The notes beneath the pieces were generated by a model, which saw nothing but the letters and a program-made list of their open reading frames with translations, made no database searches and was not told where the DNA came from. Below, in pieces: positions 42,602-52,539 of a stretch of 64,000 bases of DNA. This DNA comes from Legionellaceae bacterium (lineage in GTDB: Bacteria > Pseudomonadota > Gammaproteobacteria > Legionellales > Legionellaceae), in contig JARGPP010000002.1 of assembly GCA_029210085.1 (NCBI GenBank), positions 44,972 to 108,971 of the forward strand, given 5' to 3'. The position numbers and the translations under genes were made by a program. The first letter of the stretch is position 1; every line of letters starts with the position of its first letter.

Positions 42602-43105
42602 TTAATCTTGCTTTAAAACATCAGGAGGGGGAGAAAATTGCAACTCATTCTTGGGTAAACTCAAACTTTCCATACCACCATCATGCAGTAATAAAATGCC
42701 TTCAGGCGTAATACGCTTAATCATTGCCCCACCCGGAACCATATCACCCACCCCAAATAATCTTACCTGGTGTCCCGGTAACTCCAACATCACATGTGAT
42801 TTTTTTTCATCTGAAGCAAATGAAATACCCACGACTGATATATCCAAAGAAGAACGTTTAACACCTGCTGCACTGACATCTTGTGGCACATAATCGCCAA
42901 AAAGACTTACTTTTATTGCAGCGTGTTGTTTCACTACTTCAGGCTTAGGTCCTTTTTTTAAACTGGGCGCCTCAGTGGGTGTTGTGATTGAATCCAAACG
43001 AAAGCTTGCTCGAATACCACTACTCCATTCGAGCACAATCAAAACGACCCAAAGACCTACTAAAAATTTCAAGTAATCATTTTTTAAACGCATCATCAGG
43101 TTCAT
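42602..43105 (-). CDS. Type II secretion GspC-like inner-membrane protein
   Basis: Of 167 residues, about 10-28 form one N-terminal membrane helix (FLVGLWVVLIVLEWSSG). The periplasmic part then has the GspC homology region: VSLFGDYVPQ, SLDISVVGISFA, and GHQVRLFGVGDMVPGGAMIKRI with LLHDGGMESLSLP. In type II secretion this protein links the inner-membrane platform to the GspD secretin. A C-terminal PDZ domain, present in many GspC proteins, is absent here. In Legionella the lspC gene lies apart from the other secretion genes, which matches the isolated location. Called by motif, without a database check. Confidence 0.78.
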   Translation of the reverse strand: MNLMMRLKNDYLKFLVGLWVVLIVLEWSSGIRASFRLDSITTPTEAPSLKKGPKPEVVKQHAAIKVSLFGDYVPQDVSAAGVKRSSLDISVVGISFASDEKKSHVMLELPGHQVRLFGVGDMVPGGAMIKRITPEGILLLHDGGMESLSLPKNELQFSPPPDVLKQD

Positions 43106-43224
43106 CGACCTATACTACCCCGATATAATTCCAAATAACATCTCATCTATGTAGTCTAACATGAACTGGTTCAGTTGATTTATCCGTGCCATAATAAATC
43201 CAATTTTATTCGTCTTAAAAAAAC

Positions 43225-44379
43225 ATGTCTAAAACACACTTTGATACACGCGCTATTCATGCAGGTCAATCATTCGATCCAACAACGGGTGCCGTTATGA
43301 CCCCCATCTATGCAACATCTACCTACGCACAAAAAGCACCGGGTGAGCATCAAGGCTATGAATATTCACGCACAAAAAATCCAACCCGAAGCGCTTATGA
43401 AGCCTGCATTGCAAACCTTGAGTCAGGTATGCACGGTTTTGCCTTTGCATCAGGTATGGCTGCAGTCAATACAGTGATTGATTTACTCGATACAAACACA
43501 CATGTACTCGCATTAGATGATCTTTATGGCGGAACCTACCGTTTATTTAACTCAGTAAAAAAACGAACTAATCATTTAGACTTTTCGTTTATTGACCTAA
43601 CAGACATCAATGCCATTGAGGCAGCTATTCAACCCAATACACGTATGATTTGGCTTGAAACGCCTTCTAATCCACTTTTAAAATTGGTTGATATCAAAAA
43701 AATTGTTGCCTGTGCAAAGCAACATAATCTGATTACAGTCGTTGATAATACGTTTGCAACGCCCTGGATTCAACGCCCACTTGAGGCAGGTATTGATATT
43801 GTTGTACACTCAGCCACCAAATATTTAAACGGTCATTCAGATGTTGTCAATGGTGCCGTAGTGATTGGTGATAATGCAGCACTTGCTGAACAACTTGGCT
43901 TTTTACAAAATAGCTGTGGTGCAGTTGCAGCTCCATTCGATAGTTTTTTAGTGTTACGCAGCTTAAAAACGCTTTCTATTCGTATGCAAAGACACTGTGA
44001 AAATGCTATGGCACTAGCCACTTGGCTCAGCACACATCCGCGTATTGAACAGGTTATTTATCCAGGCCTTGACAGTCACCCACAGCACGTACTGGCCACT
44101 GAACAAATGAGTGCGTTTGGCGGCATGATTTCTGTTATAGTCAAAGGCGGATTAGATGCGGCTAAATCAATGCTTTCTCGCTGTCAATTATTTACATTAG
44201 CTGAAAGCTTAGGCGGTGTTGAAAGTTTAATTGAACACCCAGCGATTATGACGCATGCTTCTATTCCACCTGAAAAACGAGAAGCCCTTGGCATTCATGA
44301 TGGCCTTATCCGTCTTTCTGTAGGAATTGAACACTTAAATGATTTAAAAGCCGATTTAGAACAAGCGCTCCATATTTAA
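43225..44379 (+). CDS. Cystathionine gamma-synthase/lyase family PLP enzyme
   Basis: PLP-dependent transsulfuration enzyme of the MetB/MetC/CGL family, 384 residues. The PLP lysine is Lys199 in VHSATKYLNGHSDVV. Other landmarks are TPIYATSTYAQ, GYEYSRTKNPTR, AFASGMAAV and ESLGGVESLIEHPA. The members differ by few residues, so synthase (methionine synthesis), gamma-lyase (cysteine from cystathionine) and beta-lyase cannot be separated with certainty. A CBS-like gene downstream would pair with a gamma-lyase for reverse transsulfuration. It heads the dapD/dapE block with a 22-bp gap. Confidence 0.9.
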   Translation: MSKTHFDTRAIHAGQSFDPTTGAVMTPIYATSTYAQKAPGEHQGYEYSRTKNPTRSAYEACIANLESGMHGFAFASGMAAVNTVIDLLDTNTHVLALDDLYGGTYRLFNSVKKRTNHLDFSFIDLTDINAIEAAIQPNTRMIWLETPSNPLLKLVDIKKIVACAKQHNLITVVDNTFATPWIQRPLEAGIDIVVHSATKYLNGHSDVVNGAVVIGDNAALAEQLGFLQNSCGAVAAPFDSFLVLRSLKTLSIRMQRHCENAMALATWLSTHPRIEQVIYPGLDSHPQHVLATEQMSAFGGMISVIVKGGLDAAKSMLSRCQLFTLAESLGGVESLIEHPAIMTHASIPPEKREALGIHDGLIRLSVGIEHLNDLKADLEQALHI

Positions 44380-44401
44380 TTTTTATCAATAGGAATACTC
44401 G

Positions 44402-45226
44402 ATGTTAGCAGAACAAATAAACCACTACTTTGAAATTCGTGATACATTATCGCCAAAGCATGCACCTACTGAATTACTCGATGCCTTAGCTCATGTCTTT
44501 GATCAACTCGACCAAGGTTTAATTCGCGTTGCAGAACCCCAAAATAGTGGGTGGGTCGTGAATGCTTGGATTAAAAAAGCCATCTTGCTGTCTTTTAAAT
44601 GCTATGAAAACCAAGTCATTGACGGACGGCACGCCCGTTTTTACGATAAATTACCACTGAAATTTTCAAATACATCCGCTGAACAATTTGCAGAACAAGG
44701 TGTTAGAGTTGTGCCCGATGCTATTGCGCGACGCGGTTGTTTTATTGGAAAAAATACCATTTTAATGCCTTCTTATATCAATATTGGTGCTTATATTGGT
44801 GAAGGCTCAATGATTGACACCTGGGCAACCGTTGGATCATGTGCTCAAATTGGGAAAAACGTGCATCTTTCGGGTGGCGCTGGTATTGGTGGTGTTTTAG
44901 AACCCCTGCAAGCGGAACCTACCATTATTGAGGATCACTGTTTCATTGGTGCACGCTCAGAAATTGTTGAAGGTGTGATTGTAGAACATCATGCTGTGAT
45001 TTCTATGGGTGTATTTATTGGGCAAAGCACCAAAATATACAATCGTATGACCGGTGAAATTACATTTGGCCGTGTACCTGCAGGGTCAGTTGTCGTACCC
45101 GGTAGTCTGCCCAGTTCTGATGGCTCTCACAGCCTTGCTTGTGCTGTTATTATTAAGCAAGTCGATGAAAAAACGCGTAGTAAAGTTGGCATTAATGAGC
45201 TCTTACGAGACAATAGCGCATGTTAG
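44402..45226 (+). CDS. dapD: Tetrahydrodipicolinate N-succinyltransferase
   Basis: Acyltransferase of the succinylase branch of lysine/meso-diaminopimelate synthesis, using succinyl-CoA. Of 274 residues, the C-terminal two thirds form a left-handed beta helix, seen in hexapeptide-like repeats such as [20 protein letters not shown] and [16 protein letters not shown]. The N-terminal helical domain is complete. TAGGA lies 8 nt before the ATG. The stop overlaps the start of dapE by 7 bp, so the two DAP enzymes are coupled and feed peptidoglycan synthesis. Confidence 0.97.
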   Translation: MLAEQINHYFEIRDTLSPKHAPTELLDALAHVFDQLDQGLIRVAEPQNSGWVVNAWIKKAILLSFKCYENQVIDGRHARFYDKLPLKFSNTSAEQFAEQGVRVVPDAIARRGCFIGKNTILMPSYINIGAYIGEGSMIDTWATVGSCAQIGKNVHLSGGAGIGGVLEPLQAEPTIIEDHCFIGARSEIVEGVIVEHHAVISMGVFIGQSTKIYNRMTGEITFGRVPAGSVVVPGSLPSSDGSHSLACAVIIKQVDEKTRSKVGINELLRDNSAC

Positions 45227-46353
45227 ATTTAAAGGCACTCTTAACAGCACTCATTGCTTTTAAATCCATTACACCCACTGATGCAGGCTGCCAGGATTAT
45301 TTAATCGAGCAGCTTCAGCAGCTAGGATTTACATGCGAACGCTTTAATCATGCGCCCGTATCAAACTTTTTTGCCCGCATTGGAGACACTGAACCTTTGC
45401 TGGTTTTTGCAGGACACACAGATGTTGTGCCTACCGGTGACTTAAACCAGTGGCACAGCAACCCTTTTGAACTACACATCAAAGATAAGCAAGCCTTTGG
45501 CCGAGGAACTGCTGACATGAAAGGCAGCCTTGCTGCCATGCTCATTGCGGCAGAACGTTTCATCAAAAATCACCCCCACTTTAAAGGAAGCCTAGGCTTT
45601 CTCATCACTAGCGGCGAAGAAGGCAATCACTTTGATAGAGGCACGCCTTATGTTATGGCAGAACTTGCGAAAAAAAACATCAAGCCGACCTATTGTCTTG
45701 TGGGAGAACCCTCAAGCACTACACAGCTTGGCGACGTTGTTAAAATTGGCCGTCGCGGTTCGCTCACTGGACATTTCATATTTAAAGGCAAACAAGGACA
45801 CGTAGCCTATCCTCACCTTGCTGAAAATCCCATTCACACCCTTGCCCCAGCCCTCAGCGAATTAGTCCAGTACACTTGGGATACAGGCAATGAGCACTTC
45901 CCTCCTAGCACGTTACAAATCACACATATTGAATCTGGTGGAGAAGCCAATAACATTATCCCAGGTGAACTGACTTTACAGCTCAATATCCGCTATTCAA
46001 CTGAACAAAAGTCAGAAAAACTCATGACGGCTATTCAATCTCACTTTGAAAAATATAAGCTTACACCTCAAATAACCTGGCGTGTTAATGGCGAACCGTT
46101 TATCACACAGTCTGGTGCACTCGTAAATGCTTGTGTAGATGCCATCACAACACATACCCAAAACGCTCCCGCACTCTCAACCAGTGGCGGCACATCTGAT
46201 GCACGCTTTATCGCACCTTATGGCGTTGAAGTGGTTGAACTGGGTCCTATCAATGCAACCATTCATCAAGTTAATGAACATGTTCATTTAGATGATTTAG
46301 AACACTTAAGTGTCATTTATTATGAAATTACGAAGCGTTTGTTGCTTCAATAA
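45220..46353 (+). CDS. dapE: Succinyl-diaminopimelate desuccinylase
   Basis: Zinc metallopeptidase of the M20 family that releases succinate from N-succinyl-L,L-DAP. Of 377 residues, the first metal motif is [12 protein letters not shown] (about 66-77), with the bridging Asp in GRGTADMKG, the catalytic Glu pair in [12 protein letters not shown], a dimerisation domain in the middle, and the C-terminal metal His in [12 protein letters not shown]. It directly follows dapD with overlapping codons. The Ser/Thr-rich SGGTSDARF near 325 matches known DapE proteins. Confidence 0.97.
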   Translation: MLDLKALLTALIAFKSITPTDAGCQDYLIEQLQQLGFTCERFNHAPVSNFFARIGDTEPLLVFAGHTDVVPTGDLNQWHSNPFELHIKDKQAFGRGTADMKGSLAAMLIAAERFIKNHPHFKGSLGFLITSGEEGNHFDRGTPYVMAELAKKNIKPTYCLVGEPSSTTQLGDVVKIGRRGSLTGHFIFKGKQGHVAYPHLAENPIHTLAPALSELVQYTWDTGNEHFPPSTLQITHIESGGEANNIIPGELTLQLNIRYSTEQKSEKLMTAIQSHFEKYKLTPQITWRVNGEPFITQSGALVNACVDAITTHTQNAPALSTSGGTSDARFIAPYGVEVVELGPINATIHQVNEHVHLDDLEHLSVIYYEITKRLLLQ

Positions 46354-46434
46354 GGGGGGTATGCTTACAATTGTTCGTAAATCTTTTTTCTGCTTACTTA
46401 GGGGTAAGCAACTCTATTCAAAAGGAGAAAAAGC

Positions 46435-46878
46435 ATGGATGATAGAAAAACCAATGTGCCTGTATTTGTATCAGTGGTCACTTTATTGTTGGGCTGCTAT
46501 GATTTGCTTCGTGGTGTCATGCACACCTTCAAATTAGAATATTCAGCACTGCATATCGCAAAGCTCAACTTAGCAACCCCTGAAGCATCAGATTTATTAC
46601 GCCTTTTAGGTGTATTTGGCGTATCAAATTTCATCACCGGCATTATGCTTATTTTAATTGCACTGAAAGCACGAGGCATTGCGCTCTTCATGCTTTTAGT
46701 CATTCCGGTTATTTATACCATGGGTATGCTGCTCATCAAATGGAACTCTGTCGATTATGCGGCTTCCCAAGCAACCTGGGGCGGCATGACACCCATGCTG
46801 GTTTATCTCGCCATTTGTATAGTTACTTTCATAGCAGGGCTGATTGGAATGCTATATAACAAAAGTAACCATTTTTAA
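46435..46878 (+). CDS. Small four-helix membrane protein
   Basis: Protein of 147 residues with about four hydrophobic segments (near 10-25, 60-78, 82-101 and 120-141) and short loops. AAGGAG lies 7 nt upstream of the ATG at 46435. No family recognised and no catalytic motif. It lies between dapE and the cysteine synthase-like gene on the same strand, but the 81-bp gap upstream leaves operon membership open. A DoxX-like or DUF-type integral membrane protein is possible. Confidence 0.75.
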   Translation: MDDRKTNVPVFVSVVTLLLGCYDLLRGVMHTFKLEYSALHIAKLNLATPEASDLLRLLGVFGVSNFITGIMLILIALKARGIALFMLLVIPVIYTMGMLLIKWNSVDYAASQATWGGMTPMLVYLAICIVTFIAGLIGMLYNKSNHF

Positions 46879-46925
46879 ATTGAGCAACACAAGTACCCCC
46901 CTTCACTCACCAAGGCTTTTAACTT

Positions 46926-47891
46926 ATGTCTCATCGGAACTTCGCAATTACCCACCATATTTTAGAATGCATTGGTGATACACCTATGATTCAGCTATCT
47001 CGATTTAATCCCAATTTTAACTTTAACCTTTATGTGAAGTGTGAATTTACTAACCCAACTTTAAGTATTAAAGATCGCATTGTTTTATCGATGATTAGGG
47101 ACTTTGAACAACAAAAAAAGTTGACCCCTGGTGACACAATTATTGAAGCTTCTTCAGGTAATACAGGCTCATCACTGGCAATGATTGCAGCCGTATTAGG
47201 CTATAAAGCTATTATTACCGTGCCGGCTAAAACTAGTGACGAAAAAGTAAACACCATGCGTGCCTTTGGTGCCGAGGTTATTGTCTGTGCTCCTTGTCCA
47301 CCTGACTCACCTGAGCATTACACCAATCAAGCAGGCATTTTAGCAAAAACCATGGAGAACACAGTTTTTTTAGGCCAATATGAAAATCCTGTCAACGTTG
47401 AAACCCATTATCAAGAAACAGCCGCTGAAATTTGGAAACAAATGAACGGCAATATCGATTATCTTGTTGCTGCATCAAGTTCTGGTGGAACCATCACGGG
47501 TATTGCGAAGTTTTTAAAAGAAAAAAAGCCAGATGTTCAAATCATTATGCCAGACCCTAAAGGCTCTATTTTTTACCCAACTTTTCATCAAATACCTGGC
47601 ACAATAGAAGCCTCACCCTATCAAATAGAAGGGGCTGGAAAAGACAAAATATGTCCAATTCATGACTTTAGTTTAATTGATGATGTGCTTCAATTTACTG
47701 ATGATGAGGCTTTTAGCACTGCAAAAAAACTAGCTCAAACCGAGGGACTTTTAGTGGGCGGTAGTGCGGGTGGCGCTTTATCTGTACTAGAACAACTCAA
47801 TCAAAACATCAAACCCACTGACGGTAAGCCTAACGTTGTGGTCGTGCTTGCCGACAGTGGGTTTAAATACTTATCTAAGCATTTTTGTTAA
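46926..47891 (+). CDS. Cysteine synthase/cystathionine beta-synthase family protein
   Basis: PLP-dependent beta-replacement enzyme of 321 residues. The PLP lysine is Lys49 in LSIKDRI; the phosphate-binding region is ASSGNTGSSLA, and the second is SSSGGTITGIAKFL. The C-terminal PDPKGSIFYP, GLLVGGSAGGAL and DSGFKYLSKHF resemble cystathionine beta-synthase catalytic domains more than CysK, but the two CBS regulatory domains are missing. With the metB/C-like gene at 43.2 kb it could form a homocysteine-to-cysteine route. Final assignment needs phylogeny. Confidence 0.87.
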   Translation: MSHRNFAITHHILECIGDTPMIQLSRFNPNFNFNLYVKCEFTNPTLSIKDRIVLSMIRDFEQQKKLTPGDTIIEASSGNTGSSLAMIAAVLGYKAIITVPAKTSDEKVNTMRAFGAEVIVCAPCPPDSPEHYTNQAGILAKTMENTVFLGQYENPVNVETHYQETAAEIWKQMNGNIDYLVAASSSGGTITGIAKFLKEKKPDVQIIMPDPKGSIFYPTFHQIPGTIEASPYQIEGAGKDKICPIHDFSLIDDVLQFTDDEAFSTAKKLAQTEGLLVGGSAGGALSVLEQLNQNIKPTDGKPNVVVVLADSGFKYLSKHFC

Positions 47892-47906
47892 ATAGGGTAC
47901 ATGAAC

Positions 47907-48896
47907 TTATAACCCTAAATTATCGCGCTTAAATACCCTATCTGCACGATAACTTGAACGCACCATAGGACCCGAAGCCACTTCAAAAAAGCCTTTTTCA
48001 AGGCCTATTTTCCTGAAATGCTCAAACGCCTCAGGCGTTACATAACGAGCAACAGGTAAATGATTTTTTGTAGGTTGCAAATACTGGCCCAACGTTAAAA
48101 TATCAATTTTATGAGCAATCAAATCGTCCATGGTTTGGATAATCTCTTCGTCTGTTTCACCCAAACCGAGCATTAAACTGGTTTTAGTAAATACATCCGG
48201 ACGATACGTTTTAGCATGCAATAAAACATCTAGTGTTTGTTGATATCCCGCTCGATTATCTCGCACCGGATGTGTTAAACGCTTAACAGTTTCAATATTT
48301 TGCGCAAACACATCCACACCACTGTCTAATAACACTTCTACATCTGCTTGTTTACCCTGAAAATCAGGGGTTAATGCCTCAACGTGCGTTTTAGGAGAAG
48401 TTTTCTTTATGGCTTCGATGGCACGTGCATAATGGCGAGCTCCACCATCGGTCAAATCATCCCGGTTCACTGATGTCAGTACCACATAATCAAGGTTCAT
48501 AAGTGCGACCGTACGTGCTGTATTTTCAGGCTCATCCTCATCAAGCCACCTTTTTGGATTCCCTGTATCTACTGCACAAAATCGACAAGCACGGGTACAT
48601 ACAGCTCCCATCAACATAATAGTTGCCGTACCATGCGACCAACACTCTGTAATATTCGGACACTTAGCCTCTTCACACACAGTCGCTAACCGATGCTTAT
48701 TAACTTCTGCTTTCACTTCAGCATAAGCCGGTGTTGTCTGATTACGTACACGAAGCCAAGCAGGCTTAGGCAAACGTTCTTGGTGTGCTTCTTTTTGCTT
48801 CACACCATCTTTTATCGCCACCACACCCAAATCTGTTTGATATTTTTGGCCACTTTCAATAGCAACTGGAATATTTTTTAATTTTGAATCAAGCAT
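47907..48896 (-). CDS. lipA: Lipoyl synthase
   Basis: Radical SAM enzyme that inserts two sulfurs into octanoyl groups on lipoyl domains. Of 329 residues, the auxiliary cluster cysteines are in [13 protein letters not shown]. The radical SAM CxxxCxxC is CTRACRFC, and the C-terminal RSSYRAD motif supplies the auxiliary-cluster serine. The gene begins at ATG 48896, immediately after the stop codon of the PAP2 gene, so it is the last gene of the accA-tilS-PAP2-lipA series. lipB is not in the window. Confidence 0.97.
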   Translation of the reverse strand: MLDSKLKNIPVAIESGQKYQTDLGVVAIKDGVKQKEAHQERLPKPAWLRVRNQTTPAYAEVKAEVNKHRLATVCEEAKCPNITECWSHGTATIMLMGAVCTRACRFCAVDTGNPKRWLDEDEPENTARTVALMNLDYVVLTSVNRDDLTDGGARHYARAIEAIKKTSPKTHVEALTPDFQGKQADVEVLLDSGVDVFAQNIETVKRLTHPVRDNRAGYQQTLDVLLHAKTYRPDVFTKTSLMLGLGETDEEIIQTMDDLIAHKIDILTLGQYLQPTKNHLPVARYVTPEAFEHFRKIGLEKGFFEVASGPMVRSSYRADRVFKRDNLGL

Positions 48897-49547
48897 TTAC
48901 CCATGAACCTCTTTCATCAGTTGTGGTACATAACGTTGTAATACCCACTGTAAAACACCCACTTCAATCAGTGCTAAATAAGCTGAAACCATCACATCAC
49001 TTAAATAGTGTTGAAGTAATATAACACGTGATAACATCACCAAGAATCCAAAACATAAAAATATCCAGCGATAACGCGGCCATACAACACATAAACCAAA
49101 AACCAGTCCCATCATGGTTGCCGTATGACCGGATGGAAATGACCAATATAAACGCTCGAACTTAAGCCACTGAAACCCATATAAACCATCATTAAATAAT
49201 AATTCTGGGCGAACACGCCCAAATAAAATTTTAAGCACTAACACAATCATGCTTGGAACCAAGGTCGATAACCATAAAAACCAAGCGCGTGCTTCCCATA
49301 CACGCCGATGTAAGACATAGCGACAAGCAACCGCCACAACAAACAGCACAATAACTGCAAGTTTTGCTTTTCCAAAGCTCGTGATACCTTCCAGTACCGG
49401 TTTGAAATGGCCTAATTCAAGCCCCTTCAAAAAAACGGCAATTGATTGATCACAATATAAAAATAAAACAACCATCAATAAGGCATAACCCATCATAACC
49501 CATGGCTTCGTCATAGCTTTAAAATATGAATTAAACGATGTGCTCAT
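48897..49547 (-). CDS. PAP2-family membrane phosphatase
   Basis: Integral membrane phosphatase of 216 residues with about six hydrophobic segments. The three phosphatase motifs are KILFGRVRP (about 98-106), FPSGHTATM and SRVILLQHYLSDV. Typical substrates are undecaprenyl pyrophosphate or phosphatidylglycerol phosphate; the sequence does not decide between them. It overlaps tilS by 17 bp, with AAGGA before its ATG at 49547. lipA starts directly after its stop. Confidence 0.92.
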   Translation of the reverse strand: MSTSFNSYFKAMTKPWVMMGYALLMVVLFLYCDQSIAVFLKGLELGHFKPVLEGITSFGKAKLAVIVLFVVAVACRYVLHRRVWEARAWFLWLSTLVPSMIVLVLKILFGRVRPELLFNDGLYGFQWLKFERLYWSFPSGHTATMMGLVFGLCVVWPRYRWIFLCFGFLVMLSRVILLQHYLSDVMVSAYLALIEVGVLQWVLQRYVPQLMKEVHG

Positions 49548-50787
49548 AACTGTCCTTTTTAATAGGTGAGATGTGATAACCGTCGGCTATCGCAAAGTCT
49601 AATACGGCAACTAGTCGATTATCAACAAAAATTAATGGAATTGTATCACGTAGCCACGGTGGCACACCCAAAGTTTGATATATTTTTTTAAGGCTTCGAG
49701 TATGCCCACGCCAAAACATACGCTCACCCCCTACTCTAAATCGTACTGATATTTGACCACCAGGAGGCATCAAAAAGCCTTGTGAAATAAGCCGTGATTT
49801 TATCTCGGCATGCGACTGCGGCAGGTGGATAGCATTTGAACGACTACTCACATGCCCTAACACATACAATACATCCCGATAACGACGCACAACCACCCCA
49901 TCTAACCGCACACAGGGGGTTGCATCTTGCTTCGCAAAAATAACTTCGTTTACTAATACATCTAATACACGTGTTGAAGGCAATTTGACTGTTTGTTGTT
50001 TTAGCCAAACTCTTATCACTTGAATAAGCCTTGCACGTGGCAAATGATATAAAGGACTCAGTGTAAGTTTCGCATGCTTTAAAATAAGCTCTGGGCAGTC
50101 TAAACAAGCTAAATCATGGAGGTTCTGAGTGGCTTTTTCTGCATGTACAGCGCATGTATTAATCGCTTGAACTGCCGTCGGCCAACGCGCTTTCAGCCGT
50201 GGCAAAATTTCATGCCTTAAGTAATTTCGTGTAAAATGTGCATCTTCGTTACTCTCATCTTCAATCCATACAAGCTGGTGATGCGTTGCATACGCTTGCA
50301 ATGCTTCTCGTGTTTGCTGCAACAAAGGCCGGACCAAATGTCCTTGGCCAAACAACTGAGTTTCGGGCATAGCAGCTAAGCCTTCAACACCCGTTCCTCG
50401 CAATAAATTCAGTAATACCGTTTCTGCTTGATCATCTCTATGATGCGCCAATAATAAGTAATCAGATTTTCTAATTAATTTTTTAAACACCCGACGGCGC
50501 GCATTTCGCGCCATTTCTTCAAGGTTTGAAGTGTTTATCAATGTCACCGACTCAGTGCTGAGCTGAATATGATGCGCACGACAGAAAGCTTCACAATGAA
50601 GCTGCCATGCGTCTGCATGTTGACTTAATCCATGGTGAATATGTACGGCATGTAGTTTATCTAAAAGCCTGGGCTTTGAAGCCAGCATATGCAGAAGTAC
50701 TGTAGAATCAAGCCCACCACTAAATCCAACCACTAAACGGCGAGAAGATAAAAACCGTTCATACCATATGGCATCTAATCCGCACAC
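49531..50787 (-). CDS. tilS: tRNA(Ile)-lysidine synthase
   Basis: Essential enzyme that converts C34 of tRNA-Ile(CAU) to lysidine so it reads AUA. Of 418 residues, the PP-loop [14 protein letters not shown] is at about 21-34, followed by HIHHGLS and the [21 protein letters not shown] motif. The C-terminal domain ends with [18 protein letters not shown] and [15 protein letters not shown]. The start is a GTG at 50787 inside the end of accA (13-bp overlap), and the 3' end overlaps the PAP2 gene. Confidence 0.96.
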   Translation of the reverse strand: MCGLDAIWYERFLSSRRLVVGFSGGLDSTVLLHMLASKPRLLDKLHAVHIHHGLSQHADAWQLHCEAFCRAHHIQLSTESVTLINTSNLEEMARNARRRVFKKLIRKSDYLLLAHHRDDQAETVLLNLLRGTGVEGLAAMPETQLFGQGHLVRPLLQQTREALQAYATHHQLVWIEDESNEDAHFTRNYLRHEILPRLKARWPTAVQAINTCAVHAEKATQNLHDLACLDCPELILKHAKLTLSPLYHLPRARLIQVIRVWLKQQTVKLPSTRVLDVLVNEVIFAKQDATPCVRLDGVVVRRYRDVLYVLGHVSSRSNAIHLPQSHAEIKSRLISQGFLMPPGGQISVRFRVGGERMFWRGHTRSLKKIYQTLGVPPWLRDTIPLIFVDNRLVAVLDFAIADGYHISPIKKDSYEHIV

Positions 50788-51731
50788 GCCCCAAGCGCCA
50801 TCAATTTTTTATACCGTTCGTCCAACAGTGACTCCAAAGATAAAGACCGAAGCGCCACTAATTCTTCTTCTAACACTTTTTTCAAATCAACCATCACAGC
50901 TTCAGGATGACGATGCGCTCCGCCCAAAGGTTCATCCACTAAGCGGTCGACTAATTTATTTTCAAAAATATTACTTGCAGCCACGCCCATTGCTCGCGCC
51001 GCTTCATTCGCTCGTGCCGCATCCTTCCATAAAATAGACGCACACCCTTCAGGTGAAATTACAGAGTAAATAGCATATTGCAACATAATAACCCTGTCTC
51101 CCACGCCAATGGCTAAAGCACCACCAGACCCGGCTTCTCCTGTAACCACACAAATAATAGGTGTTTTTAGACTTGACATTTCAAATAAATTTCGAGCAAT
51201 AGCCTCTGACTGATTACGTTCTTCGGCTTCAATACCAGGATAAGCACCAGCTGTATCAATAAACGTCATAATAGGGAAATTAAATTTCTCCGCCATTTGC
51301 ATCAGACGCAAAGCACGTCGATATTCCTCAGGACGCGCCATTCCAAAGTTACGATGCACTTTTTCCTGGGTACGCTTTCCTTTTTGATGGCCAATCACCA
51401 CAACAGGCTCACCATTAAATCGTGCAAGTCCTGCAATAATTGCAGGTGCCGATGACTCATGCCTATCACCGTGTAACTCTTGAAAATCAGTAAACAAACC
51501 CGCTAAGTATTCACTCATTTGTGGACGATGTGGATGTCTTGCAATTTGTACCACTTGCCACGGCTCTAGTTTTGAAAAAATCTGCATCGTTAATTCACGA
51601 CTTTTATCTTCGAGCCGTGAAATTTCTTCGCTAATATTTACCGAATTATCATCACTCACCATACGAAGCGCTTGAATCTTTTGATTTAACTCTTCTATTG
51701 GCTGTTCAAAGTCTAAAAATTGCCCGCTCAT
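50775..51731 (-). CDS. accA: Acetyl-CoA carboxylase carboxyltransferase subunit alpha
   Basis: Alpha half of the carboxyltransferase that forms malonyl-CoA, working with AccD. At 318 residues the length is typical. Landmarks are [15 protein letters not shown] at the start, [31 protein letters not shown] and [15 protein letters not shown], then [17 protein letters not shown]. In many gammaproteobacteria accA follows dnaE and precedes tilS; here the accA-tilS link is kept, while dnaE is 46 kb away. GAGAG precedes the ATG. Confidence 0.97.
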   Translation of the reverse strand: MSGQFLDFEQPIEELNQKIQALRMVSDDNSVNISEEISRLEDKSRELTMQIFSKLEPWQVVQIARHPHRPQMSEYLAGLFTDFQELHGDRHESSAPAIIAGLARFNGEPVVVIGHQKGKRTQEKVHRNFGMARPEEYRRALRLMQMAEKFNFPIMTFIDTAGAYPGIEAEERNQSEAIARNLFEMSSLKTPIICVVTGEAGSGGALAIGVGDRVIMLQYAIYSVISPEGCASILWKDAARANEAARAMGVAASNIFENKLVDRLVDEPLGGAHRHPEAVMVDLKKVLEEELVALRSLSLESLLDERYKKLMALGACAD

Positions 51732-51822
51732 AATACTCTCATTTGGTCAGCACGCTCACGTGCGTTATAATCAACACGTTTATTGTAAACGTAATATCCC
51801 AATAATTATACCATAGACCATC

Positions 51823-52539
51823 ATGAAAAAACCGTTTCTCCCACTCGATATCGATACATGTTCACTTGAAAACAGTCGCATTGATATCTACTTTTTTTCA
51901 CTCGATGCGGATCTTCCTGAGCATTATCTTGAAATTTTAAGCCTCGAAGAGCAGCAACGAGCCCATCGCTTTCACTTTAAACATCATCAACATCACTTCA
52001 AACGTGCCCGAACCATGCTACGCATCATCCTTGGACATTATCTCAAGCAACCGCCAGCAAGCCTTGTTCTAGCTTATGGAAAATATGGAAAACCCTATCT
52101 TCCCAAACATCCAACGCTTGAATTTAACTTAAGCCACTCAGGCCAATACGCACTTCTGGCGGTTGGAAAAACACATCCTTTAGGCATTGATATTGAGCGT
52201 TTCTCAGGAAGGCCCTACATGGGTATTGGAGAGCACGTATTTTCAGACACAGAAAATGCCAACTTGAAAACGCTTCCCAATGCATTAAAACCTTTAATGT
52301 TTTTTAGTACTTGGGCACAGAAAGAGGCATTCATTAAATTACTTGGACTTGGGCTCACCTACCCCACCACAAAACTGACAGTCCCTGGCTTGTCTCAATC
52401 TGCACACCTCTTTTTAGACCCCATTTATAAAAGCACATGGACGCTATTACCTTTTATGCCAACCGTTGGTTACGCCGCAGCGCTTTGTTGTCATCCAGAC
52501 ATTCAAAATATTTACTACAACACAAGCTATTCTATATGA
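51823..52539 (+). CDS. 4'-phosphopantetheinyl transferase (Sfp type)
   Basis: Transfers phosphopantetheine from CoA to carrier proteins. Of 238 residues, the magnesium-binding motif GIDIERF is at about 124-130, and the second motif is STWAQKEAFIKLLGLGL. The two-lobe Sfp arrangement is clear from the N-terminal FHFKHHQHHFKRARTMLRI region. Carrier may be an ACP, or a NRPS/PKS enzyme; none is visible in the window. The stop overlaps the birA start (ATGA). Confidence 0.93.
   Translation: MKKPFLPLDIDTCSLENSRIDIYFFSLDADLPEHYLEILSLEEQQRAHRFHFKHHQHHFKRARTMLRIILGHYLKQPPASLVLAYGKYGKPYLPKHPTLEFNLSHSGQYALLAVGKTHPLGIDIERFSGRPYMGIGEHVFSDTENANLKTLPNALKPLMFFSTWAQKEAFIKLLGLGLTYPTTKLTVPGLSQSAHLFLDPIYKSTWTLLPFMPTVGYAAALCCHPDIQNIYYNTSYSI

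Noticed and set aside
46391..46410. Hairpin TGCTTAC/GTAAGCA before the small membrane protein gene as terminator or riboswitch
   Set aside because: Only 7 bp, with no T tract downstream and no known riboswitch pattern.
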